Assembly (NCBI GenBank): GCA_026874595.1
Contig: CM049307.1
Location: 80,142,643-80,206,642, forward strand
Direction of reading: 5' to 3'
DNA length: 64,000 nt
DNA from: Sipunculus nudus
Taxonomy: Eukaryota > Annelida > Sipuncula > Golfingiida > Sipunculidae
The notes beneath the pieces are model-generated. The model ran no database searches. It was not told where the DNA came from and was given only the letters and a program-made list of their open reading frames with translations. Positions 42,570-55,379 of this stretch are shown in pieces. Each line of letters opens with the position of its first letter. Position 1 is the first letter of the stretch. Made by a program: the position numbers and the translations under genes.

Positions 42570-45500
42570 GCACCCGTGAAAAATCCACGGTTTTGTAATC
42601 ACGTGGTAGGGACTGAATATCGTATATTTTAATTGTGCCTTTCGTTTGAACTGTTGTTCATAATATAAAGATTACTTGTGCTAGGACTCTCCAGGATACC
42701 CCCTCTCCAAAAAAGTCTGCAAGGAATACTTAATTATGCTTTTCAGGAAATCAAACAAAAGAGTAGACGTTAGGGATATATAGGGTATGCAAATATGCGC
42801 GAGTTTTATTTTCTTCCGATTAACACGAAGGCACGATATCTTCATTGCCGGAGTGATAGCGATTGTACATATAGGCCATGTATACTGTGAAAAAAATTGA
42901 AGAAATTATATGACTGGATATTTAAAAATAAAAGTTTATGACAAATAATATGTATAAACTGAAGCTCAAAGGACACTACAGAAACGATGTTTTTAGTTGT
43001 TAAACCGAAGGTGCGTAATACAGTGGGCTTGGGTGACACCCGGATGCAATTATAATATGATAGGAATCGAGTGCTACCGCCCTGTCACGTAGTCCCAAAC
43101 GAAATGGAACTCTGCAGATGTACAGACTTAGATAAGGAACTAGATAAGAGAGCATAAAATAGGCCGGTAACCTCCACCAGATAAAAAAACTAAAAACAGA
43201 TAAAAAACAGTTGATCGGAAACTGATGATGCTCCGGAATAAACGGAGTTTTACATCTATCGGTGCAAGTCCGTGGGAAAGAAATAACTTTAGCCCAGGGT
43301 TGTTTTATTGTCATCAGTAAAATTAACCCAAAATTGTATATCCGGATTTTTCAGAAAATTTGCATAGGATTATTTTTAAAACCGTATGAACCATCCATTC
43401 AATTTTAGAGGTGATCAGAATCAACATAATATATAATTTTCTTATACACCATTATGACAAATGAAGTATCCCTTTGCCCCCATGTAGAAGCCGCCCATTC
43501 GTATGCATTTGTTATGCCACTCGCCAGGTGAAACCGGTCACTGAAGCGTGACAATGATTATACGTGAAAAGTGTACACTTTAATAATGACTGATAAGGAG
43601 ATTCTTGTGGAGGTGTTTAGGCTCCGAGTCCAGAATCTAGTTTTATTATAGAATCCCTATCAGTTTTAAATGTACTGAAAATCATAATATATTTCCTTGT
43701 TTCAAAGTCCCTGAAGATTGCGGATCCAACAAATGTGTTTGCATTCACCCAAACCCCATTCCCGAATTGAGTTTAGGGCTTTATTAAACAAACTTTTTTT
43801 TAAATAACCCGTAATTTGGATGAACTATTGAAACCATGGTTAAGATGGAATGGTATTTATGAATGTATTGAAAACAACATACCTGCAAACCCATAAAAAG
43901 TCAAACGGTGGTCGTGTAACTGCTCGTTGTGTCCAAACTGAAAAGCCCTTTCACTGAAAGGGAAATCATGTGGTCTTTGTTTTGAATTCAGAAGCTTGAC
44001 CTACTGTTGAGGGAATTATTTGGAACATGGGGATTGGAGTGGACCTGTGACCGCGAATTGAGCAATACCCTCTTTGGACAGTGAGCCCGAAATGTAGGAA
44101 AATCCCTAGGGGGCCTCCTGAAAGAACGTGAAAGGCATGGAGGACCTTAATACACAAGATAAACGGGGCGCCTATTGGAAGAATAATCCCTAATCCCACA
44201 AAACAAAACAAACGCGCCATAGAAGCGCGCACCACATTTACGTGTACCGAATTGTGAAGGCCAAATCAGAACGGAAGCAGGTGAACCATTATTCAGAAAA
44301 AAAATCTGTGTAATAATTATATAGATAATATTATGACGAAGAACAACAACAATAATAGTATTTTTCTTTATAATTACATACATTGCATTACATATAAAAT
44401 TAACAGCTTAACACGTTACAATGGGTTACGGCACTGTGGCAGGCTAAGTATAAAGGAAACCAACGCTGGCAATTTTAATATTTTCAAAAGTTTGATAACA
44501 TATATTTAGATCAAAACCTATAGTTTTACACACCTTCGTATATACAGACACACAAGTACGTATCTCCCCATTGGGCTTACTCTTGTAATAAACTAGCGTC
44601 AAGGTAGGACCAAACACAGATAAAGTCAGATAAAATTTCAGTGATACAGTATCTGCAGTATTTATTTTTCTACATGATATAATTATCAAAACTTTATTCA
44701 GTTATAAAATTCCTACAAAATAGGCTTTCAATTTTCATACCATACATGGGATCGGAACACCCGTACCCCCCCCCCCCCCCCCACCCTCCATCGAGTGCAC
44801 ATGTTCTGAATACACATTGTTGTATTATTAAATCCACCATGGCGTATTACGCCTAAATATACGCCACGTGTATGAGGACTTCAGGTAAGCCATGTTGTAA
44901 GACGCTGAAATTATTATTATTATTATTATTATTATTAGAATTAGTAGTAGTCGTATACAAACCAATTCAAATGGAAAACAAAACTTTAAAGGGTGTCTAT
45001 ATACCATGCTCATACTTTTATGTATGTTAAGAAGAATAAATTGGATACGCCCCTAAAATTTTTGTAGACATAAACATTTCTATCTAAATGATTTCTCTGC
45101 CATGACTTCCGCCGTCCACATGGAATATTTTAATTTTTTCAGGTTCTGCATAATACATTCTTGGATAATTCGAGGATAACATCAATTATAACGAAGTATT
45201 GCTTAAACTTGCATTAATATATACATATTGTTTTAATGTTGATTATTGCTTTTGGAAATTAACGTTTGTCTCCATTTTATAACTGGGTAAACAATGTTTT
45301 GATCAATAATAAATTAACTGTTTAAGCTGGTCCCTTGCGCATACTCCTTTCCATGCATGTTATCATAATGAGAGATAATTGAAAGGGCGTAAAAGCTAGT
45401 GGTAGGATAATTGCACTGGATCCTCCACTGGTTCCGGAGTGATTATTCTACAATATAGCAGATACGATATTAATATACTAACAAACCATGAATATTCCAT

Positions 45501-45648
45501 AGTAGCCTCCTTGCTGTAAATGATTAAATTTGCTCAAATTTGTTCTGATCACACTTCTTGAATGACGGATCAGACGTGTCGCCACAGTCGTCACTTTACA
45601 CATTATTTCGCATAACCTTGACTGACTGGGTAGAGATTTAAAAGCCGG

Positions 45649-45650
<2 letters not shown>
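42570..45650. other. 3-kb interval without supported gene
   Basis: Contains a C17 run (44766-44782) and a (TTA)n at 44911-44937. Minus frames of 60-104 codons (43000-43314, 43966-44235) show no domain and no splice support. Confidence 0.45.

Positions 45651-45651
<1 letters not shown>

Positions 45652-45701
<50 letters not shown>
45652..45701. repeat. (TA)n array
   Basis: Pure TA run. Confidence 0.95.
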
Positions 45702-45704
<3 letters not shown>

Positions 45705-45831
45705 TATATATTACTGCTTTGTCGCTTGTAAGCAATTTTCTCCCTGAGGTCTTTAAAAGTTTAAAGGTATTTGTCTGAAGAAATTCCATTGAATCTAGAA
45801 GCAAAGGCTAATTGAATTATGCCAGCACATA

Positions 45832-46121
45832 TTAAATATATATAAAAGTGTATGTGTAAGTTAAATACGCTGACCACCGGGACACACATCCTGTCGTGCA
45901 TATTTTTTGCTCTATACAGGGACACGAGGTGCGATTTGGCAGAAGCAAAAGAAGGACCTTGTCTTTTTCCCGAGCAAACCAATATTGGTCCAGCCGTGCT
46001 GGCCTTGTTGAAATCGACAATGAAATCTACAAGCACCGAAAAAGAACTCGAGAACAAAACGAGTCACCATACCATTGTGACGTCACGTGATAAACCCCCA
46101 CCTGGCTGTGAAATATATTGA
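45832..46121. other. Short region open in several frames, unassigned
   Basis: Overlapping frames on both strands (45852-46121 +, 45896-46090 +, 45761-46057 -) coincide with locally higher GC. The frame with RSKRRTLSFSRANQYWSSRA looks the most protein-like but is not recognised. A TGACGTCACGTGA word is at 46078. Confidence 0.25.
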
Positions 46122-46136
46122 CAATAGATTCTTCAA

Positions 46137-47220
46137 GCTATGGGTCTCGTAAGTACCCCCCCCCCCCCCACCCCAGAATTATCAACAATTGATACAAAAG
46201 CTCAAGTATCTGAATAACTACTGCATTGTTCACCATGATTCTTTGTATGAATAATGATCTTGGAGTGTTTCAACAGTTCCTTCAAACTGGTGGCGACACC
46301 TGTATTTTTTTTTAATTTTTTACAATTTTTTTTAAAATTTTTTATACCTTCAAAGAATCTCTCATCTGTAAACAGGGCCCAAATTGTAACCACTGGACCT
46401 GGAATCTTCTCACTTGACATCAAAGGAGGTCTATGAAAAGTCTCTGTTGAAACCTGATATTCGGTCTCTGTTTCCTATATCCTCTGAGCTATTTGGCTCG
46501 TAAGTACCCCTCAGAATAATTAAAACTTTGATACAAAAGCTTGAGTATCTGAATAACTAATGCATTGATCACCATGATTTTTTGCATGAATATTGGTAAT
46601 GGAGTGTTCCAGCAGTTCCTGTTAACTGGAGGCGCCACCTGTGTTTTTTTTTATAATTTTTACAATTTTTTTTTCTCTTTTTTTGATACCTTCGAAGAAG
46701 CTGTCATCTGTTAACAGGGCACAAATTGTAACCGCTGGACCTGGAATCTTCTTTCTTAACATCAAAGGATGTCCATAAAAAGTCTCTGTGGAAACCTGGT
46801 ATTAGGTCTCTATTACTTATATCCTCCAGCTCTGGGGCTTGTAAGTACCCCTCAGAATAATCAAAATTTTGATACAAGCGCTCAAGTATCTGAATAACTA
46901 ATGCATTGATCACCATGATTCTTTGCCCGAATATTGATCAAGGAGTCATCCATCAGTTCCTCCAAACTAGTGGCGCCATGTCTATTCTGATAATTTTTTT
47001 TTTCGATTTTATTTTGTCTATTTTTAATACCTTTAAAGAAGCTGTCATTTGTTAACAGGGCACAAATCGTAACCGCATGACCACGAATCTTTTAACTTGA
47101 CATCAAAGGAGGTCCATGAAAACTCTCCATGGATATCTGAAATTAGGTCTGTGTTACCCATATCCTCCAAGTTATGGGTCTTGTACGTACCCCCCCCCCC
47201 AGAATAATTAAAATGTAATA
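46137..47220. repeat. ~345-bp tandem repeat, three-plus units
   Basis: gtaagtacccc begins at 46149, 46500, 46841 and (as gtacgtac) 47183. Each unit contains cagaat.atca, gatacaa..gct..agtatctgaataac, aactgxtggcgxcacctgt-like words, a T-rich tract, ggaatcttct and tgacatcaaaggaggt. Confidence 0.85.
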
Positions 47221-47299
47221 CAAAAAAATGCTTTAGTTTCCAGAGAACTCCTTTGAGACCCTTTGTCAGATCTTTCTGAAACCCAGCATAGTTGTTCCT

Positions 47300-48057
47300 T
47301 CACCTATGTTGTTGTGCCTAACATAGACAGGTGGCACCACCAGCAAACTTTTTTGTGCAGTACGAATCTGGGTATATTTTAGATAACAGCCCATATCTCA
47401 GAGGTGGCTGAATGTATTGTGCTGAAAGTCTGCATGTCTATAGACCTTGGATCTCTCTATCTCATAATTGCGACTGGTGGCGCCACCTACAATACTTTTA
47501 GCGAAGTGTCCATTTGTGCATTTGCTATCTGTTCGTCTTAGTGGTTCTTCAATGGTTTGGGTTGATATGTGCATGTTCATGGATCCTCAACACCTACATC
47601 TCGTAAACAAGACTGGTGGAGCCACCTGCAATCATTTTCCTGTAGCGTCCATCCATACAAGCCAGACAGGTGGCGCCACCTACTTTCCTGGTTTTGTAGA
47701 ATAAAAAATGCACTTTTCTCACTAGTTATTTGCCGTAGTGGCCTGAATTGGTGCATACCCATAGATCTTGGACTCCTCCATATTGTACTTAAGACTGGTG
47801 GTGCCATCTGCAAAGTTTTCATGTGGCGTCTATCCATACAGATTTTTTGGGTGAAAACTGCTCATATTTTAGAAGTGGTGCAAGGTATTGGTCTGAAATT
47901 TGGCATGTCAATCCGTCTTGGAGAGTTTTCTCATAAACCAGACATTTCAAAGGACTCTTCACAAAATTCATGATTTTTTTGGCACTCTGGCAACCGTTTT
48001 GCTCATTGTTTAACATTCTTTGAATTCATTTGAGCGTCATGGCCCATGGGCCACTAG
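47300..48057 (+). mobile_element. GGTGGCGCCACC repeat cluster ending in a Helitron-like 3' terminus
   Basis: Degenerate ~140-bp units carry exact palindromes at 47476-47487 and 47669-47680 and variants at about 47329, 47614 and 47796. The units resemble 20440-21060 (tctgaaatttggcatgt; gagttttctcataaa). The cluster closes with the 12-bp palindrome ggcccatgggcc (48041-48052) and aCTAG (48054-48057) followed by T, the Helitron 3' pattern of hairpin plus CTRR with insertion before T. No Rep/helicase ORF. Confidence 0.55.
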
Positions 48058-48064
48058 TTTTAAA

Positions 48065-48900
48065 TTATATAATGATAATTGTGAAAAAAAAAGTTATCGT
48101 ATGTTCGACATGTAAGTATACCATCCATATTCATTTCTGTGTTGCTTTTCTCTGATTTTATAACTATAGGGTCTCTCATATTTAATATATAGCTTTAATG
48201 AGTATTAATTTAGTTAAGAATTAAACAATATTACATAGATTAATAATTTTTATGTAGAACTTAAAGAATTGAATGAGATAGCGAATATTAATTTCAATTG
48301 TAACTGACAAAACAGAAAATATTCTTTGACCTTTATCACTTCTAAAAAGGTTTACATAAATATCGTAAACTCACCTTGCAACACCATTCGCAAATTTGAA
48401 AAGATATATTGACCGGGACAAATAAAAAAAGATACAAAGTCAATTCTGTTTTGAGTTGATATTGATGTCTGTTGTTTTTAATTCGAATAACAATCATTAG
48501 AGTGTATACCTCCGCCAGCATATTGTTTTCGCTCTTAATCTTTATATAATAATAATAATTATTATAATAATAATAATAATAATAATTAAAATAATAATTA
48601 TAATAATAACAATATAATTATTATTAATAATAATAATATAAATATAGACAGTTATAAATTGAACCCTTCACCCAATCAGACATGTATACATAAGAATATA
48701 ATGAGATATTTATTCATATAAAAATTCATATACATTTTTTGTTTTGTAATGTATTACACATTTCTTTAATATTTGAATTATGAAGCTTACAATTGAATGC
48801 ATACTTAAAATTTAAGATATTTGTAAGTTGGTTAATTGCTCGGAGAAGGTTGATTAGTTAGGTAACAGAGTGATACGCGCAGTTATGCTTGTAATACCGC
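48065..48900. other. AT-rich interval with (AAT)n
   Basis: (AAT/AATT)n at about 48544-48650. No gene. Confidence 0.5.
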
Positions 48901-48919
48901 TCATCCGGTGTATACATTG

Positions 48920-49590
48920 TATATCGTGTGAGGTGCCTGTGGTCTCACAGTAGTCAATCTGAGGGAAGATATTCCATGGCAATTGCTACAAAAGTTCTTG
49001 AGATAATGTTTGCGAAAAGAATTCCAAAAGTGTTGTGTTGTGGCCACGCTGTTTTTGCGACAGGTATGACATTCGACAGCACACGTCTTTTTTCAGGAGT
49101 GTCAATCATCGGTAAAATTTTCTTGGTAATCACTTGAATGCTTCTTGTGATAAGGCGCGCGACAGAACGTCCAGGGTCGCTGCATGGCAGTAATATTGTA
49201 TTTCCGATGGGTGTGATATTTGAAAGAACTAAAACCTTCATAGACAATCATCCTGATAATTATCCCTGTAAGTTTGAGAAAGATCAAATGTATTCTGAAA
49301 TTCTACGTGCGAAAAAAAGTATTACTGACGGATGGACGAACCTGATATGAATTTTAAAACGTTTACAACTAAGTTTGATATTTAATATTTAATTTTGTAT
49401 TTACATATTATTTTGATTTGCAGGTTTCGTATTTGTGTCAGACAAAGTGGAAACTAAAATAGATTTAAAAAACCTTAAGCATATTCCCGGGTAGAGTAAT
49501 GTATACGCACAAATCTTATATTAAACAAAACTCATTGATGTGGCTGCCGAACGAAGTCGTCCTGGATTTTTCATTCTAGTTTCGTTGAGC
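48920..49590. other. Interval without supported gene
   Basis: Short frames on both strands around 48928-49350. The segment ending in gacggatggacgaac resembles microsatellite-tailed repeats such as the one at 9531, but no second copy was traced. Confidence 0.35.
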
Positions 49591-49591
49591 A

Positions 49592-49905
49592 CAGGGGCGT
49601 CAATGTAGGGGGGTGGGATTAGGGGTATATATACCCCCCACGTTTTGGCAAGGGGGGATGGTCAATGTAATCATCCCCCCTACTTTTCAGAGAATTATAT
49701 TATAATATTGGAAATGAAATATATTAATAAAACAATTAAAGACTTTGGATCTATTTACTAAAAATGTTATGTCTAAACCTTGCTTAGAATTCACAAAATA
49801 ACTTATTTTCTAAATTATAATAATTATTTGAAATATGATTAAGTATATATATATATATATATAAATATATATATATAGTTGAATATATCACTCAGAGACG
49901 CTGAA

Positions 49906-49962
<57 letters not shown>

Positions 49963-50002
49963 AAGTCATCCACACACCCTGGAAGAAATATTGACGCCAC
50001 TG
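49592..50002. mobile_element. hAT-type MITE, 411 bp, perfect 8-bp target duplication
   Basis: The left end caggggcgtcaatgtagg and the inverted right end cagtggcgtcaatatttc are flanked by identical gttgagca at 49584-49591 and 50003-50010. Two (TA)n tracts (49844-49878, 49911-49960) have expanded inside. The frame 49839-50165 overlapping it is not a gene. Confidence 0.92.
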
Positions 50003-50009
50003 GTTGAGC

Positions 50010-50698
50010 ATTTCTTACATTGAACGTTCCTGTTTTGCAGGAATCGTTTTTTAACTGGTACATCTGGTCTTTACCATATCTCAAAATAGATATTTTCCGG
50101 ATATGAGCGCTAGGGTGCGCTGCACTCGAACGTCCCCGACAGATCATTTTAAGGCCATTTCTCAAAAATTATAAAATTCAATTACATATATTATAGCTAA
50201 TGTTCTTCCTCTGAGTCTTCTCCACAACCCGGAAAAGTCATCTGGTCTCAATTTTGTGTCATTTTGTCAGTTATCTGCTTGTCAGCTGTCTAAATTGCCT
50301 ATTCTTGCTGGTTTATGAGTCTTACATATAACATTCTTCAGTCCTCAGTTTTTGCTTGAATCACTTTGAGACTTTCATATATCATATGTCTTAAAAATTT
50401 CTGGGATTTCTATTTGTATTGTCTAAATAGGTCATCAAAACACGTCAAAATCTTATTTCCCTCATAACTCTGACAATATTGGTCCTATCTTCACAAACAA
50501 TGGCTCATTTTCTTTTTTCTTGCTCACACATCTGCCTCTTTCAAGGTCAAGGTGATCAAAACATATCAGAATCTATAACCTTGTTTATATTGGTCCTATA
50601 TTCACAACCTAAGGCTTATTTCTTCAGCTTTGTCATTGATCATTCATCTGACTAACTTTACGTCATTTCCGGCAAGCGCGTGACCTCTGGTCTTCTAG
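50010..50698 (+). mobile_element. Non-coding repeat with Helitron-like 3' end
   Basis: The segment has a duplicated block (aggtcatcaaaacacgtcaaaat..ttggtcctat.ttcacaa at about 50431; gtgatcaaaacatatcagaat..ttggtcctatattcacaac at about 50551). It ends gacctctggtc (stem GACC/GGTC, 50682-50692) then ttCTAG (50695-50698) before T. The 5' boundary is not determined. Confidence 0.45.
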
Positions 50699-51104
50699 TT
50701 TTTATATCAGTTCGTTTACATTTCTTCCGAGCCTCCCCCGTAACAGTCAAATTTCACATTAACTTACAATGCAACATTTTTTTAGTCTGTTTTCAAAAGA
50801 GAATATGTATTCTATATCTTGCATCGTTTTCATAATAAAGACTTATCCTTATATAACTGAATTTTTTATCCCTGAAAGTAATTTTACGTAGTACCCTATA
50901 CGAAGCAGAATCATGATTCCACGGTAAGAAATAAAAAGTATTTACATATAATGCCATATATTCAATAAGAAAGACTTACCTTTCTAGAGTAGCTCTTTTT
51001 ATATCATCTAAAATGATTTTACAAATTCTACCATTTGTTTATAAAGCGCTCTTGATAACGATGGGTGGAATCAGCGATAAATAAATGGAATACATTTATT
51101 AATA

Positions 51105-54100
51105 ATGCAGTTCGTTTCAGACATGTCTAATAGAACGAACTTCCAACTGAGAGAATTTAAAAATGCTATACTGTACAACAAGTTGGACAAGGTCCGTGAA
51201 ATGATGAGTAACGGATTTTCTCCCAATACGATCCTCCATGAAGCGAGCCGGAAGCGAGGACTTCATGTAGCGGCCAAAGCAGGGAACGACGATATGGTCA
51301 AGCTGCTGATAGGCTTCGGGGCAGTGTCCTACAACATCGGAACATACCCGGACAAACAGGACCCCCTCCACGTAGCCAGCTCATGGGGTCACGTGGACGT
51401 AGTCAGGATACTTTTGAAACACGGTAGGTGGGAGCACTTTATCCGGAAAATGATAAGTACGTTAAAGGAACATAATCAGAAACAATATCATACCTGTTCT
51501 TTCACACTATCAGTTCAGTTTTGCTTTAAACAAACGTTTCTCAGGAAAACCATCAAAGCACACAGTCTTAATACCTCACATTCATCTGTTTTGAACCTTA
51601 TTATTGTTCTGCGTGTGAGCAAATACTCTTTGTTTACCATAACAAGGCCGCGTGACGATGGATCCGATTTTGCGCTTGCTCGACAGATCTCAAACAAGGG
51701 GAAGTCCGAACTAGACTATACATTGACTTTCATGTCCTCTGATATATCTCTGCGGGATTGACAATACGCGCATTTAGATTCTATCGCAACAGAATTGTAT
51801 GGTAGGTACAGAAGCATCAGCTTCAATGGTACCGTGTGACCAAGTGTTTTCCATTACAAGAAGAGATGCATCAGCAAGCGGGACTATGTATGATATTTGT
51901 TTGGGCAAAGTCAGTTAAGCCATCTCCTTATTGACAGGCGTTGTGACCCGGGCGATGTTTCTGCTGACGCCAGTAATCACGCCCGCTCCACTCTTTTGAA
52001 CACTCGTTTACAACATAAAGCCAAGGTTTCAAGCAATAACGTGGCATTTACCAACAATTATTTCAAAGCGAAAACGCTATTTATTTTTCGTTTTAATTCA
52101 ACATTCTAAATAGGTGATCGGGCCCCTTTAACAGGACACATTATGTGTTTGACCTAGATATTATAATATAATCACAAGAACGTATATAAATGTACACAAA
52201 TCCGCAATTTGTGTCGTGGTCTTCGATAGTATGTCAGGTTCAGCATGAGTCATGGCCAATGAACCACTTGTTTGAGTATGAACATTCGTTTGCCTAACAG
52301 TGGCAAAAATATTGAAGTGGTTCACTTTAATTTCTGCACGGAAGCGCCGTAGCATTGTCAAAGTGGACCAGCATGATGTCACTTTTAAGTGCTGAGAAAT
52401 AAAATGCCATTTAATGCACGTGATAAGGTGTGTTTGAAAATTGTGTTAATAATATACTGTCTGATGGTAATGACTCTGTGGTTTGTTTCTTGTGTTTTTA
52501 ACAGGTGCGTTAACTTGTCAAAAAAATGCGGCAGGGAACACGGCTATTCACCTGGCTGCTATGGGTGATCACGGTGAAGTCATCCGGGAATTACTGACAC
52601 AGTACAGATGGACGGTACCTTAGATTTTTAAACGTAATTTTTGTTTTCGTTGAGTGTTTTTTTTTTCTTTTTTTTTTTTTTAATCAAAATACTGATACAA
52701 AATACTTTAAGGCTAGTGAACATGGCTAGTGAACTATTTATCATAGGATTCTTTTTTTGTATGGCTATCTTCTCCGAGATTTATGTAACCTTCCTGTAAA
52801 TTGATAAATATCTACAATTTGATCACGACTGGCCCGTAAATATAAAAGCATCGCCCGCCCGCTCCATATTTTGTACCATAGCCCGTTGAACCAATTAAAT
52901 ATAATTGCATGGCCTTAAATCCTGATCAGTGAATACCCCTGTCCGGGTGGCGGAAAATATTTATTTTTGAATATAGACATTACAGCACAGTACGGTCGAG
53001 TGATTGTTTGTTTGTTAATTGATTTTAAAATTAAATTGATATCTTAGGAATTTAACATCATTCGGCGAAAAAAAAATATCGGCAATTGGTCGTTTGACAG
53101 ATAAAGCGAGATGATACCGATTTTGTTACATTTAAATCATTGTGATGTCAATCCAGATTTCCTCTATATTATATTGAATAAAATATATATTTTTGTAACA
53201 TTTGAATTACATTTTAAGTATATGCAAAATATATTGGATATTTATATATGACCGTTTTAATTTGAGCAAGGATAATGCATCTTTTTTAAATAAAAAATTA
53301 CAGTTTAGTGTCCTAGCTCATGGTTTTGAATCAATATTATTTACATATATTACACATGTAAAATACATCATAGACACCTGCTGATACATAATTTCGGTTT
53401 TAGACTGAAATTAGGCAGGCTGCCGGTCGGACGGCGCTCCACCTGGCGGTGAGTATGCGAAATAGGAAGGCGACGGAAGCGCTGGTTGCTTGCGGGGCAG
53501 ATCCGTTTCAGAAGGACCCGAAGAGAAAGTGTTCCGCCCTGGACAGCGTCATACTTCAAAACGACCCGGAAACCTTCCGTATAATCATAGAAAATATGGA
53601 CAAGTCAAAGGTATGTGGCAGTGTCCTCATAAATGCTTTAAGCATGTCCTTAGCAATAAAGAACGTACTTAAAACAAACAATTTCAGGTGACGCTGTGAC
53701 TATTAATAATTATAACAATTTGACTCTCATATCATTGGTAACTTTTCCTCAGAGCATGAAAAATAAATCAATTTTTAAAAATTCAAGTCTTATTTAAATC
53801 AAGTTTTTTTACCTGTCTTGTGGGTTCCAAACGATCCCCTTCCATACCGTTGTATGCAAGTCAGGAAATTTTACGAGTTTAAATAGAATATACAATGGAC
53901 CCTGTGCCGTCGGAGTGCCGGGAATTCTGTTTGTTAGCCTGTGAAGGAGGCAAGGTCGGCGTGCTGTCAGAAAAAAAAGAAAAGTAACAACTAAAGCTCC
54001 GGGCAGTCCTCGCTGAGCTGGTATCCGCTTTACTGGCAATGGATACATTGCTACGATAACAATGTCATAATAGGTCAATGTAAAGTGAACGAAGTGGAAT

Positions 54101-54209
54101 ATCATAATAGGTTAATGAAGCGCCAACAAAACAGTACCGTAAGATAACCTATTAATTAATAAAAGTAGGAGCAACCCGGCTTCATCCCATAGTCCATGTA
54201 AGCAATGCA

Positions 54210-54276
<67 letters not shown>

Positions 54277-55049
54277 TACATATATATATATATATATTAA
54301 TATTTAAATATATATATTAATATTTTTTTCAGCTTGATTATTCTGATATTCTTTACCGGGCGATATGCGTTTATAGAGTTGGAGACACCTTTGTTAAGGC
54401 AATGAGCAAACTAGGATTCGATGTTAACGGAAGGGACAGATACGGGAGATGTCTATTGAGGCGGGTGATACTAGAGCGCGACGGGGGTGCTTATGGGTAC
54501 AATATGGACCTCAACTGGTGTGTGTATAGACTATTAAATTTGGGAGTAGCCCCAGTGTGTACACAAGAAACTCATTTGGTTTCCTCGGATGGATTCTGCA
54601 TTCATGACGTCATAAATTACATAGAACTGGAGACCGTGGAGGGTGTCAAGGTATTGAAATACTTGTTGCAATACGGTTATGACGTCACAGAGCCTCGACA
54701 TGGTTACATGCGGGTTACTAAAAATAGGATATATATTCCTTATTATAGCAATCTTTTCCAGCTGTGTCATTATTTAGGAGCGTATGACGCAGCTTTAATA
54801 ACAGTTGACGCAGGTGTTACGATCACCCCTTATTACGCGGGACTGCGTCGCCGACCTTCCACTGCCCAGGAGGCGCTGTTCTTGACCAGACTTTCAGAGC
54901 GGGCCCGCAATCCACGATCCCTGCAGAATATTTGCAGGAACTACATTACACGGCGTGTGAGAAATTACCCAACAGCCCTTGCGAAGACTGTCGAACCTCT
55001 GGGCCTTCCGGCGCTAGTCCGTGACTATCTGACATTTAAGTACATGTAA
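51105..55049 (+). CDS. Ankyrin-repeat and SOCS-box protein (ASB-like), 4 exons, 450 aa
   Basis: Probable substrate-recognition subunit of a Cullin-5/Elongin-BC E3 ubiquitin ligase. Coding exons: 51105-51423, 52505-52614, 53404-53610, 54333-55049. Donors are GTAGGT, GTACCT and GTATGT; acceptors are TTTAACAG, GGTTTTAG and TTTTTCAG. Phases 1, 0, 0 agree throughout and total 1353 nt including stop. Ankyrin units are recognisable at residues about 46-75 (RGLHVAAKAGNDDMVKLLI), 84-107 (QDPLHVASSWGHVDVVRILL), 112-143 (GNTAIHLAAMGDHGEVIREL) and 151-182 (GRTALHLAVSMRNRKATEAL). The next ~190 residues are degenerate repeats (VNGRDRYGRCLLRRVI; LLQYGYDVTE). The SOCS box is residues 404-450: BC-box SLQNICRNYI and a Cul-box-like LGLPALVRDYL. 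The start could instead be ATG 51123, since TTTCGTTTCAG directly precedes 51121 and may be an acceptor after an untranslated exon (444 aa). The donor GTACCT of exon 2 is weak but keeps the frame. Confidence 0.88.
51424..52504 (+). other. Intron 1 of the ankyrin-SOCS gene
   Basis: Phase-1 intron. Read-through of exon 1 stays open to 51761, which explains the apparent 218-codon frame there. Frames at 51897-52109 and 52161-52382 inside it are unsupported. Confidence 0.75.
53611..54332 (+). other. Intron 3 of the ankyrin-SOCS gene, with (TA)n
   Basis: Phase-0 intron. A TA-rich array (54213-54300) sits just before the acceptor, whose polypyrimidine tract is tttttttcag. Confidence 0.75.
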
Positions 55050-55253
55050 CGTGTACTAATTCCTGTAGCATTGTGTAGCCAGATTTCACCAAGAAACAGA
55101 AAACCGCTATTTAAGTGTTCTTGATTTTGAACAGGTTATCCTGTACTTGACCAAATAGATATATGTAATGGTGGTAAAACACAGTGGGAGAGAAACTACG
55201 AAACTTTGAACAGATTGTTTGCTTAAAATCTTAACTTCATATATCTTAACTTT

Positions 55254-55353
<100 letters not shown>

Positions 55354-55379
55354 TACACAATAAAACAGTCGAGAATAAA

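Noticed and set aside
43000-43314. 104-codon minus-strand frame with hydrophobic stretches
   Set aside because: Hydrophobicity follows from T-rich DNA; no signal-peptide layout or domain, and no neighbouring exons.
51424-51761. Continuation of the ankyrin frame past 51423 as coding
   Set aside because: The following exons join in phase only if splicing occurs at 51423, and the peptide after it loses ankyrin character. It is intron read-through.
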